From contig NZ_CANMNK010000003.1 in NCBI RefSeq assembly GCF_947499265.1, positions 248,001 to 312,000 of the forward strand: DNA of 64,000 nt, written 5' to 3'. The translations under genes and the position numbers were made by a program. This document shows positions 55,013 to 62,862 of this stretch, piece by piece; the stretch's first letter is position 1; every line of letters starts with the position of its first letter. A model generated the notes under the pieces. It was given only the letters and a program-made list of their open reading frames with translations, had not been told where the DNA came from and made no database searches. The stretch is from an uncultured Roseobacter sp. Its GTDB lineage: Bacteria; Pseudomonadota; Alphaproteobacteria; Rhodobacterales; Rhodobacteraceae.

Positions 55013-56502
55013 CCGATGTTGTCTCCCTCAGCAGGATCGGTGAGATCAATCCAGATGGTTTTCAGCTCGGTGTATTGGTCGTGGGCGTGCAGCCCATTGT
55101 CCCGCCCCCCGAAACCGGAGTGTTTGTAGCCCCCAAAGGGCGTCGCGATGTCGCCTTCGCCGTAGCAATTCACCGTCACGGTCCCGGCGCGGATGTCGCG
55201 CGCCGCCCGAATGGCCTGGCGCGTATTTGCGGTGAAGACGCAAGCCGCCAGCCCATAGTCTGTATCATTGGCCACGGCGATGGCCTCTTCGGTGGAGGCC
55301 ACTTCAATCACACTCAGAATAGGGCCAAAAATCTCTTCGCGCGCCTTGGCATCCGCCTTGGCGACCTCATAGATCGTGGGCGCTACGAAAGGCCCATCCG
55401 CCGTGCCGCCCGCCAGCGCCTTGCCGGTGAGATAGGCACCAACCTTGGCGCAATGATCTGCATCGATGAGCGCGCCCAGATGGTTGGCCGGATCAAGCGG
55501 ATCACCGGTTTTCCACTCCCGCAAACGCGCAAGCATGCGCTCCAGCAAAGGTGCTTTGACATCCCGGTGCACGATCAGGCGCGACGCGGCAGAGCAGTTT
55601 TCACCCATGTTCCAAAAGGCGGCGTTGACCACATGCGCCGCCACATGGTCAAGATTTTCGGCATCCGCCAACACCACGGCCGGGTTCTTGCCACCACATT
55701 CAAGCACCACCTTCTTCAGGTTGCTGTCGGCGGCATAGTGCAGGAACCGACGGCCCGTTTCGGTGGATCCGGTAAAGCTCACCATATCCACATCCATATG
55801 ACGCCCCAGCGGCTCGCCAACCGATGGCCCATCCCCCGGCAGCACCTGCAGGACACCCCGTGGCACGCCAGCCATATGCGCCAGTTCCGCGACGCGCAGC
55901 GCCGTCATGGAGGTTTGCTCCGCCGGCTTCACGATCACGGAACAGCCCGCCGCCAGCGCCGGACCGATCTTCCACGCCAGCATCAGCAAGGGGAAGTTCC
56001 ACGGCAGAATCGCGGCGACAACCCCCACCGGTTCGCGCACGATCACCGACATCGCATCCTCCCACGCGGGCGTCGTCTGGTCATAGATCTTATCCGCCGT
56101 TTCCGCATGCCATTTGATGCAGTGGATGGTCTCGGGGATGTCGATCTCTTCGCAATCACGGATGGGTTTGCCGGACTCCAGGCTTTCCAGAACGGCCAGT
56201 TCGCGTTTGCGCCGCGTGATGTATTTGCACAGCTTGATCAGCACATCCTTGCGGGCCGCGGGGTGCATCCGCGCCCAATGCCCCTGTTCAAATGCCTCGC
56301 GCGCCTTGGTGACCGCCAGATCCACATCCTGAGATGCAGCCGTGGAAATCTTTGCAATCTCCGCGCCGGTCGCCGGGTTCAACGTGGCCATCATCGGCCC
56401 CGCGCCCTTGCGAAACTTCCCGTCGATGAAAGGCGCGCTCGGAAAATCCAGATCACCGGCAATCGCCGCATATTCTGCATGTGTCAGCAGGTCCGTCATC
56501 AC
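55009..56502 (-). CDS. Aldehyde dehydrogenase (PuuC-like)
   Basis: 497 residues. NAD-binding VAAILPWNFPLLMLAWK, the GSTETGRR block, catalytic Glu in LECGGKNPAVV, catalytic Cys in WNMGENCSAASR, and the C-terminal GGYKHSGFGGRDNG. Closest in feel to gamma-glutamyl-aminobutyraldehyde and betaine-aldehyde type enzymes. It would oxidise the aldehyde released after amine oxidation or lyase action in this operon. Overlaps the genes on both sides by 4 bp. Confidence 0.93.
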   Translation of the reverse strand: MMTDLLTHAEYAAIAGDLDFPSAPFIDGKFRKGAGPMMATLNPATGAEIAKISTAASQDVDLAVTKAREAFEQGHWARMHPAARKDVLIKLCKYITRRKRELAVLESLESGKPIRDCEEIDIPETIHCIKWHAETADKIYDQTTPAWEDAMSVIVREPVGVVAAILPWNFPLLMLAWKIGPALAAGCSVIVKPAEQTSMTALRVAELAHMAGVPRGVLQVLPGDGPSVGEPLGRHMDVDMVSFTGSTETGRRFLHYAADSNLKKVVLECGGKNPAVVLADAENLDHVAAHVVNAAFWNMGENCSAASRLIVHRDVKAPLLERMLARLREWKTGDPLDPANHLGALIDADHCAKVGAYLTGKALAGGTADGPFVAPTIYEVAKADAKAREEIFGPILSVIEVASTEEAIAVANDTDYGLAACVFTANTRQAIRAARDIRAGTVTVNCYGEGDIATPFGGYKHSGFGGRDNGLHAHDQYTELKTIWIDLTDPAEGDNIG

Positions 56503-57404
56503 AGGGCTCCCGGTATGGCGGCGATGGTGGTATTCATCGTGCGAATGACCTCCTCCAACGCGCGCTTGTCGTCTTTATTCAAGGGCTGCAGGGGTTTGCG
56601 CGGGGGTCCTGCATCAATACCGCGCAGAGTCACGCCGTGTTTGATGCACTGAATGAACTTGCCGCCCTGCTCCAGCACCCGCATTAAGGGCAGCATCGCG
56701 GACATGATGGCGCGCCCGCGCGTGAAATCCCCATCGATGGCACAGGCCCGGTAGAGCGCGATATGCGCTTCGGGCGCAAAATTTGACCCCGCACAGACCC
56801 AGGAGCGCGCGCCCCAGGCAAAAAATTCCAGCGCCTGATCGTCCATGCCGCAGCTCAGCGCAATATGTGGATAATCCCGTGCCAGCATGTGCAGGCGGTT
56901 CGGGTCGCCGGAGCTTTCCTTTATCGCACAGAAGTTCAGGCTGCGGCCCAGACGGTCGAGGCACTCCTCGTCCATATTCACGCTCATCCGCCCCGGGTAA
57001 TTGTAAAGCATCACCGGCAGGTTGGCGGCGCGGTCCACCGCCAGCGCATGCAGGGCAATTTCGCGCCCCGTTGGGTAGGCATAGGGTGGCGTCGCAATCA
57101 GCAGCGCATCCGCGCCCACCTCTTTTGCCGCCTGCGCGAACAGAATGCTGTCTTCGGTGCGAATGGCACCGGTGCCCACAATCATCGGCACGCGGTCACC
57201 GATAAGGGACCTGCACCGCCGCATCATATCGATGCGTTCCTCCGTCGATTGCGCGTAATATTCGCCCGTGGTGCCCGCCACGATGATGCCGTGCACACCT
57301 GCCGCAACCAAATGATCCACGGTTTCAGCCAGCGCCGCCTCATTCAACGTGAAATCGGTGTAATACGGCGTGATCAGAGGCGTGTAGATCCCTTCAAATT
57401 GCAT
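56499..57404 (-). CDS. Dihydrodipicolinate synthase/N-acetylneuraminate lyase family protein
   Basis: 301 residues from the ATG at 57404 (MQFEGIYTPLITPY); the longer open frame runs into the GntR gene. Class I lyase landmarks are IVAGTTGEYYAQSTEER, the catalytic Tyr in MLYNYPGR and the Schiff-base Lys in FCAIKESSGD. Housekeeping DapA is unlikely in this catabolic operon; retro-aldol or deaminating members, such as the pyrroline-hydroxycarboxylate deaminase of hydroxyproline breakdown, are better models. Overlaps the GntR stop by 11 bp. Confidence 0.88.
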   Translation of the reverse strand: MQFEGIYTPLITPYYTDFTLNEAALAETVDHLVAAGVHGIIVAGTTGEYYAQSTEERIDMMRRCRSLIGDRVPMIVGTGAIRTEDSILFAQAAKEVGADALLIATPPYAYPTGREIALHALAVDRAANLPVMLYNYPGRMSVNMDEECLDRLGRSLNFCAIKESSGDPNRLHMLARDYPHIALSCGMDDQALEFFAWGARSWVCAGSNFAPEAHIALYRACAIDGDFTRGRAIMSAMLPLMRVLEQGGKFIQCIKHGVTLRGIDAGPPRKPLQPLNKDDKRALEEVIRTMNTTIAAIPGAL

Positions 57405-58098
57405 TTCGGCGATCCTTGAGCGACACAACGTCGACGGGCAGCGGATCGGGGCGCACATAGCGCTCCATCCGGTCGCGCGACAAATCCCAATGCTGCAGCG
57501 ACAGATCGATCGCCAGCGCGCTCTCATGCGCTTCGATGGCCGTGATCAGCGCGTCATGCTGGTCGCTGGCCTTTACGATCCGCTGCTTTTCATCCGCATT
57601 CGATGGGCGGTAGAACCGCTGGCTCAGACGTGTGTGATCGATGAGCAGACGGTCCAGCGATGCCACCAGATAGGGGTTATGCGCCATCTCGCCGACCACC
57701 GCGTGAAAGCGATGATTGGCAAGGGCCGCCGCTTGTGCATCCTGTGCACCCGTGGCTTTGACAAAAGCCAGCTGCGCATCCTTCAGCGCATCAAGCTGCG
57801 GTGCCGTGCGCGCCTCCGCCGCCAGGCTGGCGATATTGGCATAGACCATCGGGGCGGTCTGGAAAAAGGTGCGCATGGTGCCAATGTCCATCGAGGCCAC
57901 CTTGGCGCCGCGGTTTTCAGCCGTGGTGATATAGCCCGCCCCCGCCAGCCGGTGCAGCACCTCGCGCATCGGTGTGCGCGATATCTCATAATGTTCAGCC
58001 AGCGAGGTTTCATCCAGATCGCTGCCGGGCGACAGATCCGTGGAAAGGATCCGCAACTTCAGATCATCGAGACACTGATCCTTGGTAATTCTGGCCAT
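57394..58098 (-). CDS. GntR-family regulator, FCD type
   Basis: 234 residues from the ATG at 58098. Winged helix at about 10-75 (ETSLAEHYEISRTPMREVLHRLAGAGYI) followed by an all-helical FCD effector domain with metal-ligand-like residues (D/N-x-x-x-H in NHRFHAVVGEMAHN, QHDALITAI). First gene of the leftward amine-catabolism operon and divergent from the desulfhydrase-like gene; an operator-like TTGTATACAA lies in between. The open frame further upstream has no coding character. Confidence 0.9.
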   Translation of the reverse strand: MARITKDQCLDDLKLRILSTDLSPGSDLDETSLAEHYEISRTPMREVLHRLAGAGYITTAENRGAKVASMDIGTMRTFFQTAPMVYANIASLAAEARTAPQLDALKDAQLAFVKATGAQDAQAAALANHRFHAVVGEMAHNPYLVASLDRLLIDHTRLSQRFYRPSNADEKQRIVKASDQHDALITAIEAHESALAIDLSLQHWDLSRDRMERYVRPDPLPVDVVSLKDRRNAI

Positions 58099-58120
58099 CT
58101 GCGATCCTTTGCTTACATAA

Positions 58121-58140
58121 TGTATACTTCTTGTATACAA
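58121..58140. promoter_or_regulatory. GntR/FCD operator candidate with repeated TGTATAC
   Basis: TTGTATACAA (58131-58140) is a perfect palindrome, and a second TGTATAC lies at 58121-58127, 11 bp to the left. Position is 23-42 bp upstream of the GntR ATG and about 130 bp upstream of the divergent gene. The T-G-T-A-T-A-C-A core is of the form bound by FCD-type GntR proteins; binding here is inferred. Confidence 0.65.
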
Positions 58141-58270
58141 ATCTGAGTCGGTCAAGCGTAAATCGAATTGCCCCCAAGGCCCCGGCGCTTGGTCGTGGCC
58201 CAGCTTTTGTGCAACACTGATTTGGGACGCATTGATCCAGTGCCGGATCGGAACGGGAGGACCAAAGATC

Positions 58271-59272
58271 ATGGAATTTGCGCGCGCCGAGTTGGTAAGT
58301 GCGGTCACGCCCATCGAACCATTGCCGAACCTCTCGGCGCTGCTGGGCATCGATCTGCACATCAAGCGGGACGATCTGGCGGGCACCACCATGGGCGGCA
58401 ACAAATCGCGACAGCTGGAATACTATCTGGGGGCGGCGCAGGCCGCCCAGGCAGATACGGTTCTGATCACCGGTGCCGTGCAGTCGAATTTCGTGCGCAC
58501 CTCCGCCGCCTCCGCCGCAAAACTGGGCATGAAAACGATTGTCCAGCTTGAAGACCGGGTGCCGGATGTCGATGCGCTCTATGGATCGAATGGCAATGTG
58601 CTCCTCTCCCGCCTGCTCGGGGCGGAGGTCATGTATTACCCGTCCGGCGAGGATGAAGCTGGCGCAGATGCCGCGCTGCGAGAGCGCGCGGCACAGGAAC
58701 GGCAAGCGGGCCGCACGCCCTATGTGATCCCCCTGGCCCTTGGAAATCCACCCCTCGGGGCACTGGGGTACATGCGCGCCGCCGAGGAGATCTTGCAGCA
58801 GGACAGCGCATTTGACGTGGTTGTCATCGCCTCCGGCAGCGGCCTGACACATGCGGGCATGTTGGCAGGGTTGCGGGCGTCGGGGCACAACGCCCGCGTG
58901 ATCGGCAGTTGCGTCAGGCGCGACGCTCAGCAACAACGCAGGCGCATCCGCGCCGTTCTTGACGCATTGGCAGAATTGACTGCGCACGCATCACAGGTGG
59001 GCGATGACGACATCATGATATGGGATGGGGCGCTGACGCCGGGCTACGGCCAGTTGGGCCCGCCCGCCGCCGAAGCCATGGCGATGATGGCCCGCACCGA
59101 AGGTCTCGTGTTGGACCCGGTCTATACAGCCAAGGTCTTTGCCGCCGTGCCGGCCCTTGTTGAAAGCGGTGAAATTACCAAAGGCAGCCGCGTGCTGTTC
59201 GTGCATACCGGCGGATTGGCATCGCTGTTTGCCTACCAATCCGCCCTGGAGAACGCATTCCCACACGGCTGA
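58271..59272 (+). CDS. D-cysteine desulfhydrase / L-cysteate sulfo-lyase family PLP enzyme
   Basis: 333 residues, tryptophan-synthase-beta fold PLP enzyme of the DcyD/ACC-deaminase group. PLP Lys in TMGGNKSRQLEY, GAVQSNFVRTSAASAAKLG, phosphate loop SGSGLTHAG, and VLFVHTGGLASLFAY at the end. The ATG at 58271 is preceded by GGGAGGACC. D-cysteine desulfhydrase is the default name; in Roseobacters the closely related CuyA cleaves L-cysteate to pyruvate, sulfite and ammonium, so that is a real alternative. Divergent from the amine operon. Confidence 0.88.
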   Translation: MEFARAELVSAVTPIEPLPNLSALLGIDLHIKRDDLAGTTMGGNKSRQLEYYLGAAQAAQADTVLITGAVQSNFVRTSAASAAKLGMKTIVQLEDRVPDVDALYGSNGNVLLSRLLGAEVMYYPSGEDEAGADAALRERAAQERQAGRTPYVIPLALGNPPLGALGYMRAAEEILQQDSAFDVVVIASGSGLTHAGMLAGLRASGHNARVIGSCVRRDAQQQRRRIRAVLDALAELTAHASQVGDDDIMIWDGALTPGYGQLGPPAAEAMAMMARTEGLVLDPVYTAKVFAAVPALVESGEITKGSRVLFVHTGGLASLFAYQSALENAFPHG

Positions 59273-59290
59273 AAACCGGCCTGACCCGGC

Positions 59291-59920
59291 TTAATTGGAC
59301 AGGCTGACGGCGCGATGAAGATATGCCAGATCACTCAGTTGTCGGGTCAAAAACCCTGCCACATCGGCGCGTGTGATTTTTAACGTCAGATCGCGCTCCT
59401 GAGCTCCAAAACCTTCTTTGTACGCGCCCGTGGCAGGACCATCTGTGAACGCACCCGGGCGCACCAGCGTCCAGTCCAGACCGCTGGCCTGCACGAGCTT
59501 CTCTTGCAGTTCATGGTCTTTGAAAACCGGCTTGAGCAGCGCCCCGAACATGATGCGCTTCCAGAAGAAATTCAGATTGCTCCAGCTTTCATGCGCCCCC
59601 AGCGTCGATTGGCAGATCAGCCGGGAAACGCCGTGTTCTTGCATGCCCCGGATCACATTCATCGTGCCCTGCGAGCGGATCAGGCTGCGCCGCGACATTC
59701 CGGCGCCCAGAGTGACAACCACAGCATCATGACCGGCGATGGCGTCACAAACGTCTTTGGGATGTGTCGCGTCGCCCGCCACAAGACGCAGCTGCGGTGC
59801 TTTCAGTTTCAACCGATCAGGGGTGCGCGCAAAAGCGGTGACGCTGTGCCCTTCGGCGAGCAGGCTTTGCACGGTCAGGCGGCCGACTGTTCCGGTCGCT
59901 CCAAATACGATGACTTTCAT
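59291..59920 (-). CDS. NAD(P)-binding SDR/NmrA-like protein
   Basis: 209 residues, atypical SDR: VIVFGATGTVGRLTVQSLLAEGHSVTAFAR at the start, VVTLGAGMSR, SRLICQSTLGAHES and WTLVRPGAFTDGP. Such proteins are flavin or quinone reductase-like or regulatory. It stands alone; two copies of a TTTACNTGATGTNAA operator lie just upstream, so it is probably induced by a regulator encoded elsewhere. Confidence 0.85.
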   Translation of the reverse strand: MKVIVFGATGTVGRLTVQSLLAEGHSVTAFARTPDRLKLKAPQLRLVAGDATHPKDVCDAIAGHDAVVVTLGAGMSRRSLIRSQGTMNVIRGMQEHGVSRLICQSTLGAHESWSNLNFFWKRIMFGALLKPVFKDHELQEKLVQASGLDWTLVRPGAFTDGPATGAYKEGFGAQERDLTLKITRADVAGFLTRQLSDLAYLHRAVSLSN

Positions 59921-59941
59921 AGTGGAACTCCATAGCTGATC

Positions 59942-60001
59942 AAACTTTACCTGATGTAAAGTTTACATGGCGCCAATATCCTTCTCTTTACATGATGTCA
60001 A
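59942..60001. promoter_or_regulatory. Double operator TTTACNTGATGTNAA
   Basis: Site 1 is AAACTTTAC-CTGAT-GTAAAGTTT (59942-59964), a perfect 9-bp-arm inverted repeat; its core TTTACCTGATGTAAA (59946-59960) recurs as TTTACATGATGTCAA (59987-60001), 41 bp away. Both are within 81 bp of the start of the SDR-like gene (59920). The form suits a TetR/MarR-type dimer. No regulator gene is adjacent. Confidence 0.72.
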
Positions 60002-60422
60002 TATTCTTTTCAGTGTCTTTTTCGCCTGCACTCAGAACCTGAAATCTTCGTTATTTTCTTGGGCAAACAGGGCTGTTTGATCGGACGGTTCTCATTCAAA
60101 CCCAGATACCGCTCCTAAGAAGGGGCAGCCGGGAAAGCGGGAACCAAAGATATTAAAATCGCGGCACGGATACCCGCGCGCGGTTTCAGAAGTCATTTAT
60201 CACTTATGTGGTGACGATGATGCAGCCACGGAGCGGCGCGCAAAATTCTGCCCCTTTTGATAGAAAATGATGCTTTCGGCCTCAATTTCGCGCGCGCAGC
60301 CTTAAGCGCAGCACTCATACCTCAACCAAAACGCCACTCAATTATGCGAACAGCGTTTTGCCCGTCGGGTGAATGCACCGCACCGACATTGGCGGAAACT
60401 GCCCGTCACATGAGGCCTAAGC
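60002..60422. other. About 420-bp gap without a recognisable gene
   Basis: Between the double operator and the GapR stop no open frame with coding character, RNA or repeat is visible. It may hold the 3' untranslated part of the gapR transcript. Confidence 0.5.
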
Positions 60423-60716
60423 TCACATGCCGAGCGCTTCTTTATACATCTCCAGAACCGCCTCTTCTTCGGCGATGTCATCCGCATCCCGTTTGCGCAG
60501 CGCAATCACCTTGCGCATCACTTTGGTGTCATAGCCCCGCGCCTTGGCCTCCGCCATGACCTCTTTTTGCTGTTCCGCAAGATCCTTTTTCTCCGCATCC
60601 AGCCGTTCGATACGCTCCACAAACTGGCGCAACTCATTGGCTGTGACGCGATAGGTCGCGTCGCCGGGTGCTTCAGCGGTTTCAACAACAGAAGGATCGG
60701 TCGCGGTATCGGTCAT
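60423..60716 (-). CDS. gapR: GapR-family DNA-binding protein (DUF2312)
   Basis: 97 residues from the ATG at 60716 (MTDTATDPSVVET), preceded by GAGG; six more codons are open upstream. Long coiled coil (YRVTANELRQFVERIERLDAEKKDLAEQQKEVMAEAKARG) followed by YDTKVMRKVIALRK and an acidic tail (DDIAEEEAVLEMYKEAL). Caulobacter GapR is a nucleoid protein that holds overtwisted DNA ahead of polymerases and stimulates gyrase and topoisomerase IV. Two TCACGATACGT copies lie upstream. Confidence 0.93.
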   Translation of the reverse strand: MTDTATDPSVVETAEAPGDATYRVTANELRQFVERIERLDAEKKDLAEQQKEVMAEAKARGYDTKVMRKVIALRKRDADDIAEEEAVLEMYKEALGM

Positions 60717-60815
60717 CGGGAATTCCTCAAGCATCAGGTCAATCAGATCGCCCTTGCCTAGCGATCTGAATCAATACCTGCAAGCGGCTTTAGCAAGCGA
60801 TTTCGCCAATGACAG

Positions 60816-60879
60816 TCACGATACGTCGATTGCCCCTCATGGTCAGCTTTTTTGCGTGAAATCACCGATCACGATACGT
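60816..60879. repeat. Direct repeat TCACGATACGT upstream of gapR
   Basis: TCACGATACGT occurs at 60816-60826 and again at 60869-60879, 53 bp apart, in the 243-bp gap between the divergent starts of gapR (60716) and the small membrane protein gene (60960). Possible regulatory sites; only two copies, so weak evidence. Confidence 0.35.
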
Positions 60880-60959
60880 GGGTTCGTTAAACGAGACCAC
60901 ACCCCATCCGACCGTCTAACACGCTTGCGCTTGAAGTGTGGATTGGATAGCTCAACCTC

Positions 60960-61202
60960 ATGGAACAAACCGATACATCCGCAGCCTTTGACCTTCTGAT
61001 ATGGGGCGGCGCCTCTCTCTCGCTGATTGGTCTGGTTGGTCTGATCTGGTGCATTATCTACGTGGCTCGCGCCCGACGCGCCAAGCTCTCTGATGAAGAC
61101 ATGCGCGCGAAACTGCAAAAGGCGCTGCCCATGAATCTAGGCGCGCTGTTTCTATCCGTCATTGGGTTGATGCTGGTCATTCTGGGGATCTTTCTGGCGT
61201 AA
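60960..61202 (+). CDS. Small two-helix membrane protein, unknown function
   Basis: 80 residues with two membrane segments (DLLIWGGASLSLIGLVGLIWCIIYVARA at about 11-38; NLGALFLSVIGLMLVILGIFLA at about 59-80) and a positively charged connector (RARRAKLSDEDMRAKLQKAL). The protein-like amphipathic layout supports a real gene although the ribosome site is weak. No known family recognised; 63 bp before the MBL-fold gene. Confidence 0.7.
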   Translation: MEQTDTSAAFDLLIWGGASLSLIGLVGLIWCIIYVARARRAKLSDEDMRAKLQKALPMNLGALFLSVIGLMLVILGIFLA

Positions 61203-61265
61203 CGCGCCACTTGCATGGCGCGCGCGCAACACCATATAATTATCGAAGATCAGGGAGTTTCGCAC

Positions 61266-62129
61266 ATGTCGCCAGATGTAAAAGCCTTCTTCGACACCAC
61301 AACAAATACCGTTAGCTATGTCGTTAAGGACCCGCAGGGCACCGCCTGCGCAATCATCGATTCAGTGCTGGATTTCGATCACGCGTCCGGGCGGACCGAT
61401 ACGGCCTCCGCCGACGCGATCATCGACCATGTGCAATCCCACGGCCTGCAACTCCAGTGGGTTCTGGAATCGCATGTGCATGCAGATCATCTTTCTGCGG
61501 CACCCTATCTTCAGGAAAAACTTGGCGGTCAGATCGGTATTGGCGACCGGATCACGACGGTTCAGGATACCTTTGGCAAAGTCTTCAACGAAGGCACGAA
61601 ATTTCAGCGGGACGGCAGCCAATTTGATCGCCTGTTCAGCGATGGCGACAGTTTTCACATCGGGCAGATGCGCGCGGATGTGATGCATACGCCCGGACAC
61701 ACCCCTGCCTGCATGACCTATGTCATCGGTGATGCGGCGTTCGTCGGCGACACGTTATTCATGCCTGATTTCGGCACCGCGCGGTGTGATTTTCCGGGTG
61801 GATCGGCGCATGACCTTTACCAATCCATTCAGCGCATTTTGAGCCTTCCAGACGACACGCGCATCTTTGTCGGTCATGATTACAAGGCGCCGGGGCGCGA
61901 AGAATTCGCCTGGGAAACCACGGTTGGCGCTCAGAAAGCGCGCAATGTGCACATCGGACAAGATCGCGCCGAGGAACAATTTGTGCAGATGCGCGAAGCA
62001 CGTGACGCCACTCTGGGGATGCCCAAGCTGATCCTGCCGTCGCTGCAAGTGAACATGCGCGCGGGGAACATGCCGGAACCCGACGAACAGGGTGACGTCA
62101 TGCTGAAGCTACCGGTGAACAAGATCTAG
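61266..62129 (+). CDS. MBL-fold metallohydrolase, persulfide dioxygenase-like
   Basis: 287 residues from the ATG at 61266 (AGGGAG upstream; an open GTG/ATG further left lacks a site). Metal-binding ESHVHADHLSAAPY, MHTPGHTPACMTYV, VGDTLFMPDFGTARCDFPGGS and FVGHDYKAPGR. These match the ETHE1/Blh group, which oxidises glutathione persulfide or acts in H2S detoxification. It is followed at 190 bp by a DUF442 sulfur-transferase gene, which in other alphaproteobacteria is fused or linked with this enzyme in the bigR operon. Confidence 0.9.
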   Translation: MSPDVKAFFDTTTNTVSYVVKDPQGTACAIIDSVLDFDHASGRTDTASADAIIDHVQSHGLQLQWVLESHVHADHLSAAPYLQEKLGGQIGIGDRITTVQDTFGKVFNEGTKFQRDGSQFDRLFSDGDSFHIGQMRADVMHTPGHTPACMTYVIGDAAFVGDTLFMPDFGTARCDFPGGSAHDLYQSIQRILSLPDDTRIFVGHDYKAPGREEFAWETTVGAQKARNVHIGQDRAEEQFVQMREARDATLGMPKLILPSLQVNMRAGNMPEPDEQGDVMLKLPVNKI

Positions 62130-62164
62130 CATTGGCGACCCTGCGTTTTGGGCGGTGTGGCATT

Positions 62165-62180
62165 TCCATCTTGAGATGGA
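62165..62180. repeat. 16-bp palindrome between MBL and DUF442 genes
   Basis: TCCATCT (62165-62171) and AGATGGA (62174-62180) form a palindrome with a 2-nt spacer, in the 191-bp gap. It may be an operator for the DUF442 gene or a weak processing hairpin. Confidence 0.4.
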
Positions 62181-62320
62181 GACCTCGTTTGAAGAGCATC
62201 ACCTGACCATCGCTCGTTTTGGGCAGCAGACACCCGCCCTGCAGTTTTCTTGAGCAAATGTGACCGCTTTGCTACATCGCTGGCTGGACAGTCCCACCGC
62301 CGTTTCGTAACAGGTTTCTC

Positions 62321-62752
62321 ATGGACATGCGCCAGATCACACCCCGTTTTTTCGCGGCTCCGCAAATCTCTGCGGAGGATATGCCCGCGATTGCGTCGGC
62401 TGGCATAAAACGGGTCCTGTGCAACCGACCTGATATGGAGGTGCCGCCCAGCCATAATTGCGCTGTGCTGGCGGAAGCCGCAGAGGCCGCCGGGTTGGAG
62501 TTCGTGATCCAGCCTTTGACGCATCAGTCGATGACACCAGATGTGATCGCAACCAACCACGCCTTGATGACAGACTGCGACGGACCGGTCCTCGCCTACT
62601 GCGCATCCGGCACCCGCTCGACCATCGCCTGGGCGCTGGCCGCCGCAAATGAAATGCCCGCGGATCAGGTCATTCAGGCTGCTAGATCTGGCGGCTATGA
62701 TCTGGAGAATTTGCGCCCGACCCTTGAAGCAATCCACGCTTCGGCAAGGTAG
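62321..62752 (+). CDS. TIGR01244/DUF442 sulfur transferase-phosphatase domain protein
   Basis: 143 residues. DUF442 opening (RQITPRFFAAPQISAEDMPAIASAGIKRVLCNRPD) and a C-x5-R active-site loop in AYCASGTRSTIAWALA, the form shared by rhodanese-like and dual-specificity-phosphatase-like folds. Equivalent to the N-terminal half of Blh, here a separate gene downstream of the MBL-fold gene. Probably acts in sulfide or persulfide metabolism; no adjacent BigR-like regulator was seen. Confidence 0.85.
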   Translation: MDMRQITPRFFAAPQISAEDMPAIASAGIKRVLCNRPDMEVPPSHNCAVLAEAAEAAGLEFVIQPLTHQSMTPDVIATNHALMTDCDGPVLAYCASGTRSTIAWALAAANEMPADQVIQAARSGGYDLENLRPTLEAIHASAR

Positions 62753-62862
62753 CATCGCGACTAAGCGTTTTTGCCTAAACCGCTTTCGTTTAGCGCTGTC
62801 CTAGGTCAGATATGTCAACCTGCTATGGGATAGATCACATCTCAGGCCAGGGACGAAACGCT

